Source: Paracoccaceae bacterium (lineage in GTDB: Bacteria > Pseudomonadota > Alphaproteobacteria > Rhodobacterales > Rhodobacteraceae). Taken from it: a stretch of 33,137 bases of DNA. The position numbers and the translations under genes are program-made. This document shows, in pieces, positions 24,736-33,137 of this stretch; position 1 is the stretch's first letter; each line of letters starts with the position of its first letter. The notes beneath the pieces are model-generated. The model made no database searches, was not told the DNA's origin, and saw nothing but the letters and a program-made list of their open reading frames with translations. Location of the stretch: assembly GCA_029862205.1 (NCBI GenBank), contig JAOTXT010000051.1, positions 1-33,137 on the forward strand. Reading direction: 5' to 3'.

Positions 24736-25491
24736 ATGATCGCTGCCCTGCCCGATCCGGCCGCCATGGCTTTTGTCCTGGCCGGGGCGTTGGTTGCTGG
24801 CTTCACGACCGGATTTGCCGGCTTCGGAACCGGGCTCGTCGCTTCCGGTCTTTGGTTCCACGCGCTGCCCGCGCCGATGGTGCCGCCCCTGGTGGCGCTT
24901 GCATCCGTGGCCGCGCAGCTTATGGGACTGGTCGCGATACGCCGCTCGTTCGAATGGCGCCGGGCCCGGCCCTTTCTGATCGGCGGCGTGATCGGGTTGC
25001 CGTTTGGCGTGCTGGTGCTCGGCCTTGCGAGCCCAGAGCTGCTAAAGCTCACGGTCGGCGCGTTTCTTGCGGTCTACGCGGCGGGGCACCTTTTGGGGCT
25101 CGCGCGGATGAATATCGGCAATTGGGGCGGTCAGCCTGCCGATGGCGCGATCGGGGTGGCGGGCGGCTGGCTGGGTGGCTTCGCGGGGCTATCCGGCGCC
25201 CTGCCCCTGGTCTGGCTGCAAATGCGAGGCGGCCCCTCTGCTCAACAGCGCGCGACTTATCAGCCCTTCAATCTGATCGTATTGTCGCTTGCGAGTCTCG
25301 GCATGGCGGCGACCGGCAGCCTCGACCAGGAGGTCGCCACCATCGCCCTGCTCTGTCTGCCGGCGACCCTTGGGGGTGCCTGGCTCGGGGTCCGGCTCTA
25401 TTCCGCGGTCGACGACACACTTTTCCGGCGAGTGGTGCTTTTGCTGTTGCTCGTTTCGGGTGTTTTCCTGGTGCTTCAAAGCGCATTGTGA
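24736..25491 (+). CDS. TauE/SafE-family membrane permease
   Basis: A 251-residue polytopic protein of the sulfite exporter TauE/SafE family, with about eight hydrophobic segments. The first repeat has AGFTTGFAGFGTGLVASGLW, the second GWLGGFAGLSGALPLVWLQM, the internal Gly-rich duplication typical of the family. Members export or import sulfite, sulfoacetate and similar organosulfur anions; the substrate here is unknown. The start lies two bases downstream of the HerA-like gene, so they are probably co-transcribed, although a functional link is not obvious. No sulfonate-degrading genes are in the window. Confidence 0.88.
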   Translation: MIAALPDPAAMAFVLAGALVAGFTTGFAGFGTGLVASGLWFHALPAPMVPPLVALASVAAQLMGLVAIRRSFEWRRARPFLIGGVIGLPFGVLVLGLASPELLKLTVGAFLAVYAAGHLLGLARMNIGNWGGQPADGAIGVAGGWLGGFAGLSGALPLVWLQMRGGPSAQQRATYQPFNLIVLSLASLGMAATGSLDQEVATIALLCLPATLGGAWLGVRLYSAVDDTLFRRVVLLLLLVSGVFLVLQSAL

Positions 25492-25602
25492 ATTTGTCAC
25501 AGCTTGCATTCGATCGACAGACCGCCCCAGACACACCTCGACGACCAAGGACAATTTTTCTATAGATTTCATGGGGATTCTAATGATTGAGCGGGGCAGA
25601 GC

Positions 25603-26394
25603 ATGACACACTTGCACATCCTTAAATCGACGACGTTTTCGCTGATTTTAGCGGCGGTCATCGGCGCGGTCACGGCCACTGGCGCCAATGCGCAGAGCGC
25701 TCCGGCGGTATCGGCCATCAACGGCAAGGCCGCGATCGGCGGTGGCGGGTTCGACGACAATGCGTTCGGGTTCGCCGAGGGCTCGTTCACCACGCCTCTG
25801 TCACAGAGTTTCGGATTCCAGGCGGACGGCCTGGTCGGCGTGGCAGATGATGGAGAGTTCTACGGCGCTGCCGGGCACTTGTTCTGGCGCGACCCATCGG
25901 CGGGGCTCTTGGGGCTCTACGGCGGTGTGACCCATGTCGATATCTCGCGCGACTTCACGCAATACGTCCTGGCGGGCGAAGGCGAGCTCTATATGGACCA
26001 GGTCTCGATCGAGACGCTGATCGGCTATGGAACCGGCGAGCGGATCGACGACGATATCGTGGCGCTGGGCAATGTCGCCTTCTACGCAACCGACGATCTG
26101 CGCATCTTCGGGGGCGCACGCTATCTGGCCGAGGATTTGCATGGTGCCGCGGGGACCGAGATTCAGCTCTCCCAAGGATCGGGCGCGGCCTTCTTTGCCG
26201 AGGGGCGCTACCACGACAGTGACCGGTGGCAGGCCTTCGCCGGCATCCGGTTCTACTTCGGTGCACCGAAATCGCTGATCCGCCGGCATCGCGAGGATGA
26301 CCCCGGCACCTACGGGACCGATTTCCTGGTGCAGCCCAAGACCGGGCGGCGTCGGATCGAGGAAGAGCGAGAGCGCGAGATTTTCTTCGATTGA
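25603..26394 (+). CDS. Exported beta-strand-rich (outer-membrane-like) protein, unknown function
   Basis: A 263-residue protein with a signal peptide (about 1-31, cleavage after ANAQS). The mature region is a series of alternating short segments ending in aromatic residues (FGFAEGSF, FGFQADGLVGV, FYGAAGHLFW, LLGLYGGVTHV, FFAEGRYHD, WQAFAGIRFYFG), the look of an 8- to 12-stranded outer-membrane beta-barrel. The tail after the last strand (about residue 225 on) is charged and rich in Arg and Glu, so the usual terminal Phe of a barrel is not at the C-terminus. I do not recognise the family. It stands alone, convergent with the CoA-transferase gene six bases away. Confidence 0.75.
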   Translation: MTHLHILKSTTFSLILAAVIGAVTATGANAQSAPAVSAINGKAAIGGGGFDDNAFGFAEGSFTTPLSQSFGFQADGLVGVADDGEFYGAAGHLFWRDPSAGLLGLYGGVTHVDISRDFTQYVLAGEGELYMDQVSIETLIGYGTGERIDDDIVALGNVAFYATDDLRIFGGARYLAEDLHGAAGTEIQLSQGSGAAFFAEGRYHDSDRWQAFAGIRFYFGAPKSLIRRHREDDPGTYGTDFLVQPKTGRRRIEEEREREIFFD

Positions 26395-26400
26395 TTTTCT

Positions 26401-27597
26401 TCAGATCGCACCCTCGTCAGAAAGGGCGGCGATCTCGGCCTCGGTCAGTCCTAGCTTGGCCAGAACTTCGCTGGTGTGCTGACCGAGCGTGGGTGGCGGC
26501 GTCGCGACACGCGGCGACACGCCGTCCAGTTTGACGCCGGTGCGGACGATCTTCACCTCCTGATCGACGCGCGGCACTTCGCTGAATGTCTCCAGGAACC
26601 CGCGATCGGCGATCTGCTGATGCGCCAGAACCTCGGGGACCGTCAACACGGCACCGGCCGGCACGCCCAGCGCGCTCAGCTCATCCGCCCAGGCGGTAGC
26701 GGTCTTGGCCGCCAGGTGCCGCTCCAGGGCGGCCCGCAAGGCATACCGGTTGGCGATCCGGTCATCGCGGGTCACGAACTCGGACTGGTCGACCAATTCC
26801 GGGCACCCCAAATGGCCGCATAGAACCTCCCACTGCTCTTGCTTGTTGGCGGAGATATTGAGCAGGCCCTCGGCGGTCTTGAAGGTTGCCGAGGGCGAGG
26901 CGGTGACGTTCTCGTTGCCCTTGGGCTCGGGCGCGACGCCGGAGATCAGCCAATTCGAAACCGCCCAACCCATGGTCGCCAGCACCGCTTCCAGCATTGA
27001 GACGTCGATGAAAGTGCCGCCTTTCGTCTCGCGCGCGTTCAAGGCGGCCGCGACGGCAAACGCGGCGGTCAGCCCGCCGATCGTGTCCGCGATCGGATAG
27101 CCCACGCGCAAGGGCGCGCTCTTCGCATCGCCAGTGATCGACATGACCCCGGAGGCACCTTGGATGATTTGGTCGTAGGCTGGCCGGTCGCGCCATGGCC
27201 CGTCCTGGCCAAAGCCGGAGATCGCCGCGTAGACAAGCCGCGAGTTGACCTCGCGCAACACCTCCCAACCCAGGTCCAGCCGGTCCATGACCCCAGGCCG
27301 GAAATTCTCGATCAGCACATCTGCCTTGGCGGCCATCCGCTTTAGCAGATCCTTTCCCTGGGGGTGTTTCAGGTTGATCGTGACTGACTTCTTCCCCGCG
27401 TTCTGGGCCAGGAAGGACGTGCCCATACCACGTGCGTTCAGCTCGGGATCGGGGCCCAAATCGCGCGCCAGATCGCCGCGGCCCGGTGCCTCGACTTTGA
27501 TCACCTCGGCGCCCATATGCACGAGTTGATGGCCGCAAAAAGGGCCTGCCAGCACGTTGGTTAGATCCAGGACCCTGATGCCTGACAGTGGGGCCAT
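26401..27597 (-). CDS. CaiB/BaiF (family III) CoA-transferase
   Basis: A 398-residue family III CoA-transferase, which moves CoA from an acyl-CoA donor to a carboxylic acid. Family features are LSGIRVLDLTNVLAGPFCG at the N-terminus, AEVIKVEAPGRGDLAR, SVTINLKHPQGKDLLKR, ADVLIENFRPGVMDRLDLG, and GPWRDRPAYDQIIQGASG. The Asp in the last motif (residue 142) is the likely catalytic nucleophile, by analogy with Frc and CaiB. Donor and acceptor are unknown. It is transcribed divergently from an MmgE/PrpD gene and an Ldh-family gene with only 106 bases between, suggesting a shared pathway and possibly a shared control region. Confidence 0.92.
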   Translation of the reverse strand: MAPLSGIRVLDLTNVLAGPFCGHQLVHMGAEVIKVEAPGRGDLARDLGPDPELNARGMGTSFLAQNAGKKSVTINLKHPQGKDLLKRMAAKADVLIENFRPGVMDRLDLGWEVLREVNSRLVYAAISGFGQDGPWRDRPAYDQIIQGASGVMSITGDAKSAPLRVGYPIADTIGGLTAAFAVAAALNARETKGGTFIDVSMLEAVLATMGWAVSNWLISGVAPEPKGNENVTASPSATFKTAEGLLNISANKQEQWEVLCGHLGCPELVDQSEFVTRDDRIANRYALRAALERHLAAKTATAWADELSALGVPAGAVLTVPEVLAHQQIADRGFLETFSEVPRVDQEVKIVRTGVKLDGVSPRVATPPPTLGQHTSEVLAKLGLTEAEIAALSDEGAI

Positions 27598-27703
27598 GCG
27601 CTACCTCGAATTTCTGCTGCCAGGCCGTTCTAGCGGCTGCGGCCCCGCGTGAGAACCGCTATTCGGCATGGTTCCGCGGCGCCCGATCCCCTAGGCTTGG
27701 GAG

Positions 27704-29089
27704 ATGGACGGAGCCGAGCCTCAAACCACGACGATTCTGCGGAACCTCGCCCGTGAGATCGCGCGATTTGATCCGGGCCGGATCACGCATCGCGGCCTCG
27801 CGACCGCGAAGGCGGGGATCGCAGACACGGTCGGGGTGACGCTGGCCGGGATGAGCGAGCCCTCCGTCCAGATCCTGCTGGCGACGCCCGGCATCGGTGA
27901 CGGGCCAGGGCCAGCGGCCATCCTGGGCACCGGCCGGTGCACCAGCCTGTTGGACGCGGCCTTGATCAACGGCACGGCCTCGCACGCACAGGATTTCGAC
28001 GATTTCAGCGACGTGCTGGGTGGACACCAATCGGTGCCGCTGGTGGCACCTTTGTTGGCCCAGGCGAGCGAGCGGACATTTTCCGGGGCCGATCTGATCG
28101 CCGCTTATGCCGTCGGATTGGAGGTCGAGCACCGCTTCGCCCGCGCGGTCCACCCGACCCACTACGACAAGGGTTGGCATCCGACCGCGACGCTGGGGAT
28201 TTTCGGCACCGTGGCGGCCGTGGCCCATGCCCGGCAGTTGGAGCCAGACCGGACGACGATCGCGCTCGCCCTGGCCGCCTCGATGGCCAGCGGCCTGAAG
28301 AGCAATTTCGGCACCATGACCAAGCCGTTGCATGTTGGCCATTCGGCGCGCAGCGGTCTGATGGCGGTGCTGCTGGCCGAGCAGGGCTTTACCGCCAATC
28401 CGGGCACGATCGAGCACGATCAAGGGTTCCTACGCGTCTTCAATGGGGCGGACGCGTTTGACAGCGGCCCTTTGACCGAAACGTGGCGCGACCCTTTGCA
28501 CCTCGACCTGCCCAGCCTGGCGATCAAGCAGTTCCCCTGTTGCGGTAGCACCCATCACGCGATCGCCGCCGCGCTGAGCTTGCGCGACGGCGAGGCGGTC
28601 GATCCGGCGCGGATTCAGGCGATCGAGATTGCGGTCCACGCACGGCGATTGCGCCATACGGACACGCCATTGCCAGAGACGCCTCTGCAGGCCAAGTTCA
28701 GCGTTCAATATGCCGTGGCGCGCGCGTTGTTGGATGGGACGGTGCGGTTGCAGGATTTCAATGATGGCGCATACGCCGAACCGCCCATCCGGCGCTTGCT
28801 GGCATGCACCAAGGCAGTGGCGGCGCATTTGGGAACCTGGGACGCCGAGGTTTCCGTCGCTCTGACGGATGGGCGCCGCCTTACGCGCAGGATCGAGAAC
28901 ATAGTTGGGCGCAGCGGCGCGAATGCGATGAGCAAGACGGAACTCGGCGAAAAGTTTTTCGATTGCGCGGATCCGGTTCTGGGCCGCGCGCGCGCCGAAC
29001 GGGCGTTCAGCGCCTTGATGGCGCTCGAGACGGTGCCTGACATGGCCGCGCTGGTCGACCGCGATCTGACCTTGACCGAGGACCCTTAA
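27704..29089 (+). CDS. MmgE/PrpD-family protein
   Basis: A 461-residue member of the family that includes 2-methylcitrate dehydratase (PrpD) and cis-aconitate decarboxylase. Typical segments are GTASHAQDFDDF with the catalytic-region His/Asp near residue 95, HYDKGWHPTATLGIFGTVAA, SGLKSNFGTMTKPLHVGHSA and the C-terminal KQFPCCGSTHHAI. The exact substrate cannot be told, but a hydroxy- or unsaturated polycarboxylate is likely. Start ATG 27704 is the only in-frame ATG near the upstream TAG; its GGGAG site is unusually close (adjacent). The Ldh-family gene follows after three bases. Confidence 0.93.
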   Translation: MDGAEPQTTTILRNLAREIARFDPGRITHRGLATAKAGIADTVGVTLAGMSEPSVQILLATPGIGDGPGPAAILGTGRCTSLLDAALINGTASHAQDFDDFSDVLGGHQSVPLVAPLLAQASERTFSGADLIAAYAVGLEVEHRFARAVHPTHYDKGWHPTATLGIFGTVAAVAHARQLEPDRTTIALALAASMASGLKSNFGTMTKPLHVGHSARSGLMAVLLAEQGFTANPGTIEHDQGFLRVFNGADAFDSGPLTETWRDPLHLDLPSLAIKQFPCCGSTHHAIAAALSLRDGEAVDPARIQAIEIAVHARRLRHTDTPLPETPLQAKFSVQYAVARALLDGTVRLQDFNDGAYAEPPIRRLLACTKAVAAHLGTWDAEVSVALTDGRRLTRRIENIVGRSGANAMSKTELGEKFFDCADPVLGRARAERAFSALMALETVPDMAALVDRDLTLTEDP

Positions 29090-29092
29090 CCG

Positions 29093-30097
29093 ATGCCAAC
29101 GATCACTCCTGAGGACGCCCGCACCCTGGCCCGCGCGGCACTGGTTGCCCATGGCTGCGATGCCGCCAACGCAGACGCGGTCGCCGACACCATCGCCCGT
29201 GCCGAGCGCGACGGAGCGGCCTCGCATGGCCTGTTTCGCTTGCCCGGTTATGTCGCCTCGCTCAAAAGCGGCAAGGTCAACGGCGCCAGCCGGCCCAAGA
29301 TCACCAACCGGGCGCCGGCGGTTCTGCATGTGGACGGCGATGGCGGCTACGCGCCGGTTGCGCACCAAGCGCTCGCCGGGCCACTAGCGGCGGCGGCGAA
29401 GACGGAGGGGCTGGCGTTGGCGGCGGTGACCAATACCCATCACTTCAGCGCCCTTTGGGCCGAAGTCGAGCTTCTTTCCGAACGCGGCGTCGCCGCGATT
29501 GCCTGCGTGTCGTTCAAACCCGCCCTGCCCCCGGCCGGCGGCACCACGCCGCTTTATGGCACCAACCCGATAGCTTTCGCCTGGCCGCGGCCCGGCCGCG
29601 ATCCCGTGGTCTTCGACCAGGCAAGTTCGGTGATGGCGCGCGGCGAGGTGATGATCGCCGCGCGCGATGGGCACGCACTGCCGCCAGGCGCCGGGATCGG
29701 CCCGGACGGCCAGCCCTCGACCGACCCGGCCGAGGTTTTGAGGGGCGCGCTTTTGCCGTTTGGCGGCTACAAAGGCGCCTCACTGGCGATGATGGTCGAG
29801 TTGCTCGCCGGACCGCTGATCGGCGAGAACCTCAGCCTCGAGGCTGCCGAGACCGACCCGGCGGATGGCGGCCCACCGCGCGGCGGCGAGTTCATCCTGA
29901 CGATCGATCCGGATTCGGCGCGCGGCTCGACCGATTGGGCGCAGCACGCCGAGAAGCTCTTCGAAGCAATCGCCAGTCAGGAGGGCGCCCGCCTGCCGGG
30001 CCAGGGCCGCGCCGCCCGCCGCGCGCGGATTGCCGAACAGGGGATCGACATCGCCGAGGATCGGCTACAGGAACTGCGCGCCCTGGCAGAGGGCTAA
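29093..30097 (+). CDS. Ldh-family (malate/L-lactate dehydrogenase-like) oxidoreductase
   Basis: A 334-residue NAD(P)H-dependent oxidoreductase of the sulfolactate/malate dehydrogenase type (YlbC/YiaK/DpkA superfamily). The N-terminal GAASHGLFRLPGYVASLKSG carries the conserved Ser-His-Gly; ALAAVTNTHHFSALWAEVE, GTNPIAFAWP and LLPFGGYKGASLAMMVELLA are also diagnostic. Members reduce 2-oxoacids or cyclic imines such as delta-1-piperideine-2-carboxylate; the substrate here is not determinable. It begins three bases after the MmgE/PrpD gene, hence co-transcribed and likely a step of the same pathway. Its end converges on tdh with a four-base gap. Confidence 0.9.
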   Translation: MPTITPEDARTLARAALVAHGCDAANADAVADTIARAERDGAASHGLFRLPGYVASLKSGKVNGASRPKITNRAPAVLHVDGDGGYAPVAHQALAGPLAAAAKTEGLALAAVTNTHHFSALWAEVELLSERGVAAIACVSFKPALPPAGGTTPLYGTNPIAFAWPRPGRDPVVFDQASSVMARGEVMIAARDGHALPPGAGIGPDGQPSTDPAEVLRGALLPFGGYKGASLAMMVELLAGPLIGENLSLEAAETDPADGGPPRGGEFILTIDPDSARGSTDWAQHAEKLFEAIASQEGARLPGQGRAARRARIAEQGIDIAEDRLQELRALAEG

Positions 30098-30101
30098 GCC
30101 G

Positions 30102-31130
30102 CTAGCCGCGCAAGTCCAGCACCACCTTGCAGGCATGGCCCTCAGCCACCGCCTCGAAGGCCTTTGCATAATCCTCGAATGGCAATTGGTGGGAAATGAC
30201 CGGGCTCACGTCGAGGCCCGATTCCAGCATCGCCAACATCTTGTGCCAAGTCTCGTACATCTTGCGCCCGTAGATGCCCTCGAAGGTGATGCCCTTGAAG
30301 ATCGCGGTGTTGAGATCGACTTGTGGTTTCTTGCCGAAGAGGCCCAAGAGCGCGACCTTGGCGCCGCAGATCACCGCATGGATCATGGAATCCAGCGCGG
30401 CGCCGGCGCCAGACATCTCGAGCCCCACATCGAAGCCCTCTTTCATGCCGAGATCGCGCATCACCTCGTCGAGGCCAACACGATCGGCGCGCACGCCCCG
30501 GGTCGCGCCCATACGCTCGGCCAGCTCCAAGCGCTCGTCGTTGAGGTCGGTGACCACGATGTGGCGCGCGCCCGCATGACGACAGACCGCCGCCGCCATC
30601 AGGCCGATCGGCCCGGCGCCGGTGATCAGCACATCCTCGCCCACCAGATCGAAGGCGAGCGCCGTGTGGACGGCATTGCCGAGCGGATCGAGGATCGCGC
30701 CGATCTCGTCCGGGATCTGGTCCGGGACGGGTCGCACGTTCGCCTCGGGGATCACCACATATTCGGCGAAGGCGCCGGGGCGGTTCACGCCGACCCCCTT
30801 AGTGCGGGCGCAGATATGAGCGCGGCCGCTCAGGCAGTTGCGGCAATGGCCACAAGGCAGATGCCCCTCGCCCGAGACCCGCTCGCCGGGTTTGACCTCC
30901 TCGACGTCTTCGCCCACCGCTTCGACCACGCCGACATATTCGTGGCCGACCACCAGGGGCACGGGCACGGTCTTCTGCGCCCAGTCGTCCCATTTCCAGA
31001 TGTGCATGTCGGTGCCGCAGATCGAGGCCATGCGCACCTTGATCAACACGTCCTCGGGCCCGATCTCGGGCTTCGGCACGTCCTGCATGACCAGGCCGGG
31101 AGCGGATTCGGCTTTGACCAGGGCTTTCAT
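30102..31130 (-). CDS. tdh: L-threonine 3-dehydrogenase
   Basis: Oxidises L-threonine with NAD+ to 2-amino-3-ketobutyrate, the first step of threonine degradation to glycine. The 342-residue zinc-dependent medium-chain dehydrogenase has catalytic zinc ligands Cys38, His63 and Glu64 ([17 protein letters not shown]) and structural zinc cysteines 93, 96, 99 and 107. The Rossmann motif GAGPIG is at 171-176. [14 protein letters not shown] near the C-terminus is characteristic of Tdh. It is the last gene of the kbl operon; its start overlaps the preceding gene's stop by four bases (ATGA). Confidence 0.96.
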   Translation of the reverse strand: MKALVKAESAPGLVMQDVPKPEIGPEDVLIKVRMASICGTDMHIWKWDDWAQKTVPVPLVVGHEYVGVVEAVGEDVEEVKPGERVSGEGHLPCGHCRNCLSGRAHICARTKGVGVNRPGAFAEYVVIPEANVRPVPDQIPDEIGAILDPLGNAVHTALAFDLVGEDVLITGAGPIGLMAAAVCRHAGARHIVVTDLNDERLELAERMGATRGVRADRVGLDEVMRDLGMKEGFDVGLEMSGAGAALDSMIHAVICGAKVALLGLFGKKPQVDLNTAIFKGITFEGIYGRKMYETWHKMLAMLESGLDVSPVISHQLPFEDYAKAFEAVAEGHACKVVLDLRG

Positions 31131-32118
31131 GGAGCGTCCTCCGTCCAGAGGTCAGTGCTGAGGTACTTCAGCCCCGAGTCGCAGATTATCACAGCCACGG
31201 TCCCGCCCCGATGCGGCCCCGCCAACAGCTGAAGCGCCGCGGCGAGATTGGCGCCAGCGGAATAGCCCGCAAAGATACCCTCTTCCCGGGCGAGGCGGCG
31301 GGCGGCGTCCCGCGCTTGCGCGCCACTGACCTTGAGATAGCCGTCAAGCGCCACGTCTTCCAGATGGTCGAGCTGTGCCATCGAGTAACCGCCGCCCTGG
31401 ATCGGGTGATCGGGCCTTGTCATCTCGCATCCAGCCAGTGCCTCGGCGCCTTCAGGCTCGACAGCGTAACACTTCACCTGCGGGGCGCTGGTACGGAAGA
31501 ACGCGGCGCAGCCGGCAAGTGTGCCCGCCGAACCCACAAAGTCGCAGAAAGCGTCGATCTGACCACCGGATTGCAGCCAGATCTCCGGGCCTGTGCCGTC
31601 GCGATGGGCCTCCGGGTTCCCAGGCCGTTGAAACTGGTCAGCCCGGAAGGCGCCCCGCTCGGCGGTGATCCGCTGCGCCGCTTCCTCGACCAGCGCCAGA
31701 TCAGCGCCCGAGACCTCGCCCGGGCGCGAAACCGGGGCCTGATCGACCAGCACCACCTCGGCCCCTAGCGCCCGCATCATCCGCGCGCGCTCGGCCGAGT
31801 TGCCCCGCGACATGACCGCGACGAAGGGGTAACCTTTGACCCCGCAGACGATGGCGAGCCCGGTGCCCATATTTCCCGAGGTCAACTCGACGACCGTCTG
31901 GCCGGGCGCAAGCTCGCCCGCGCGTTCCGCATTCTCGATGATCCTCAACGCGGCCCGGTCCTTTTTCGAGAACCCGGGCAGCAGATAGTCGAGCTTGGCA
32001 AGAATCCGGCCATCGACCCCGGCCGTGAGGCGGTCCAGCGCCACCAGGGGGGTCGCGGCCATTGCCTCGGTGACCGAGGCCAGCACGCCCTCGCGGCGGC
32101 GGAAGCTTTCCAGGGCAT

Positions 32119-32122
<4 letters not shown>
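31127..32122 (-). CDS. PLP-dependent cysteine synthase-family protein
   Basis: A 331-residue fold-type II PLP enzyme related to cysteine synthase and cystathionine beta-synthase. The PLP-lysine motif is GFSKKDRAA (Lys54 likely the Schiff-base residue), the substrate-carboxylate loop is TSGNMG (81-86), and the phosphate-binding loop is VGSAGTLAG. The N-terminal [15 protein letters not shown] fits the family. The asparagine loop has Met where cysteine synthase has Thr (TSGNTG), so a substrate other than O-acetylserine is possible. It overlaps both kbl and tdh by four bases, so it belongs to the threonine operon. The exact reaction is unknown. Confidence 0.88.

Positions 32123-33137
<1,015 letters not shown>

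Overview
The window reads as a chromosome segment of a GC-rich alphaproteobacterium, most likely a member of the Rhodobacterales (Roseobacter/Rhodobacter group). The support is a combination of families: an NDUFS4-type accessory complex I subunit, MmcB, DUF4170 and DUF6324-like small proteins, an IalB-family protein, an Aap/Bzt-type amino acid importer, and a histidine tRNA with discriminator A73. No integrase, transposase, CRISPR array or phage gene is seen, so this looks like core or near-core chromosome with some unusual intergenic regulation.

Layout. 1-4416 (+): tail of a yejA-like gene, yejB, yejE, yejF (oligopeptide/microcin C-type ABC importer) and mmcB. 4508-6532 (+): a membrane CHASE4 histidine kinase followed by a single-domain response regulator. 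6568-8101 (-): a possible micro-gene, a degenerate histidine kinase that has lost its phosphoacceptor His, and a DUF6324-like small protein. 8343-9256 (+): tRNA-His and a cytochrome P460-type c-haem protein. 14145-9281 (-): a probable long operon (complex I subunit, mannose-1-phosphate guanylyltransferase, MAPEG protein, TldE/PmbA, inositol-phosphatase-family enzyme, DUF4170 protein) ending at an intrinsic terminator. 14698-16875 (+): uvrB. 16981-20390 (+): promoter, aapJ, attenuating hairpin, aapQ, aapM, without the usual ATPase gene. 20466-20780 (-): small exported protein. 20841-22209 (+): a long structured leader with two micro-ORFs, then a PPK2-type polyphosphate kinase. 22218-22751 (-): IalB-family protein. 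23222-25491 (+): HerA-like ATPase (DUF853/YjgR) and a TauE/SafE permease. 25603-26394 (+): exported beta-strand-rich protein. 26401-27597 (-), 27704-30097 (+): CaiB/BaiF CoA-transferase divergent from an MmgE/PrpD protein and an Ldh-family oxidoreductase. 33137-30102 (-): threonine degradation operon kbl, cysteine-synthase-like gene, tdh.

The most unusual stretch is the ppk2 leader (20841-21363). It contains an 18-codon ORF (21057-21113) preceded by AGAAAGGAGGTGATCCA, a 17-base perfect complement of the expected 3' end of alphaproteobacterial 16S rRNA. Just after its stop codon lies CCTCCTTTC, which can pair with that ribosome-binding site. A second 19-codon ORF with its own strong ribosome-binding site ends in an ATGA overlap with the ppk2 start. 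This looks like a translation-sensing leader and is the best candidate here for an undescribed regulatory system. Other points worth a second look are a dispersed palindromic repeat that supplies the ribosome-binding site of yejE, the pseudo-histidine-kinase, two minus-strand intrinsic terminators that suggest unannotated RNAs, the ATPase-less aap operon, and the PLP enzyme inserted between kbl and tdh.
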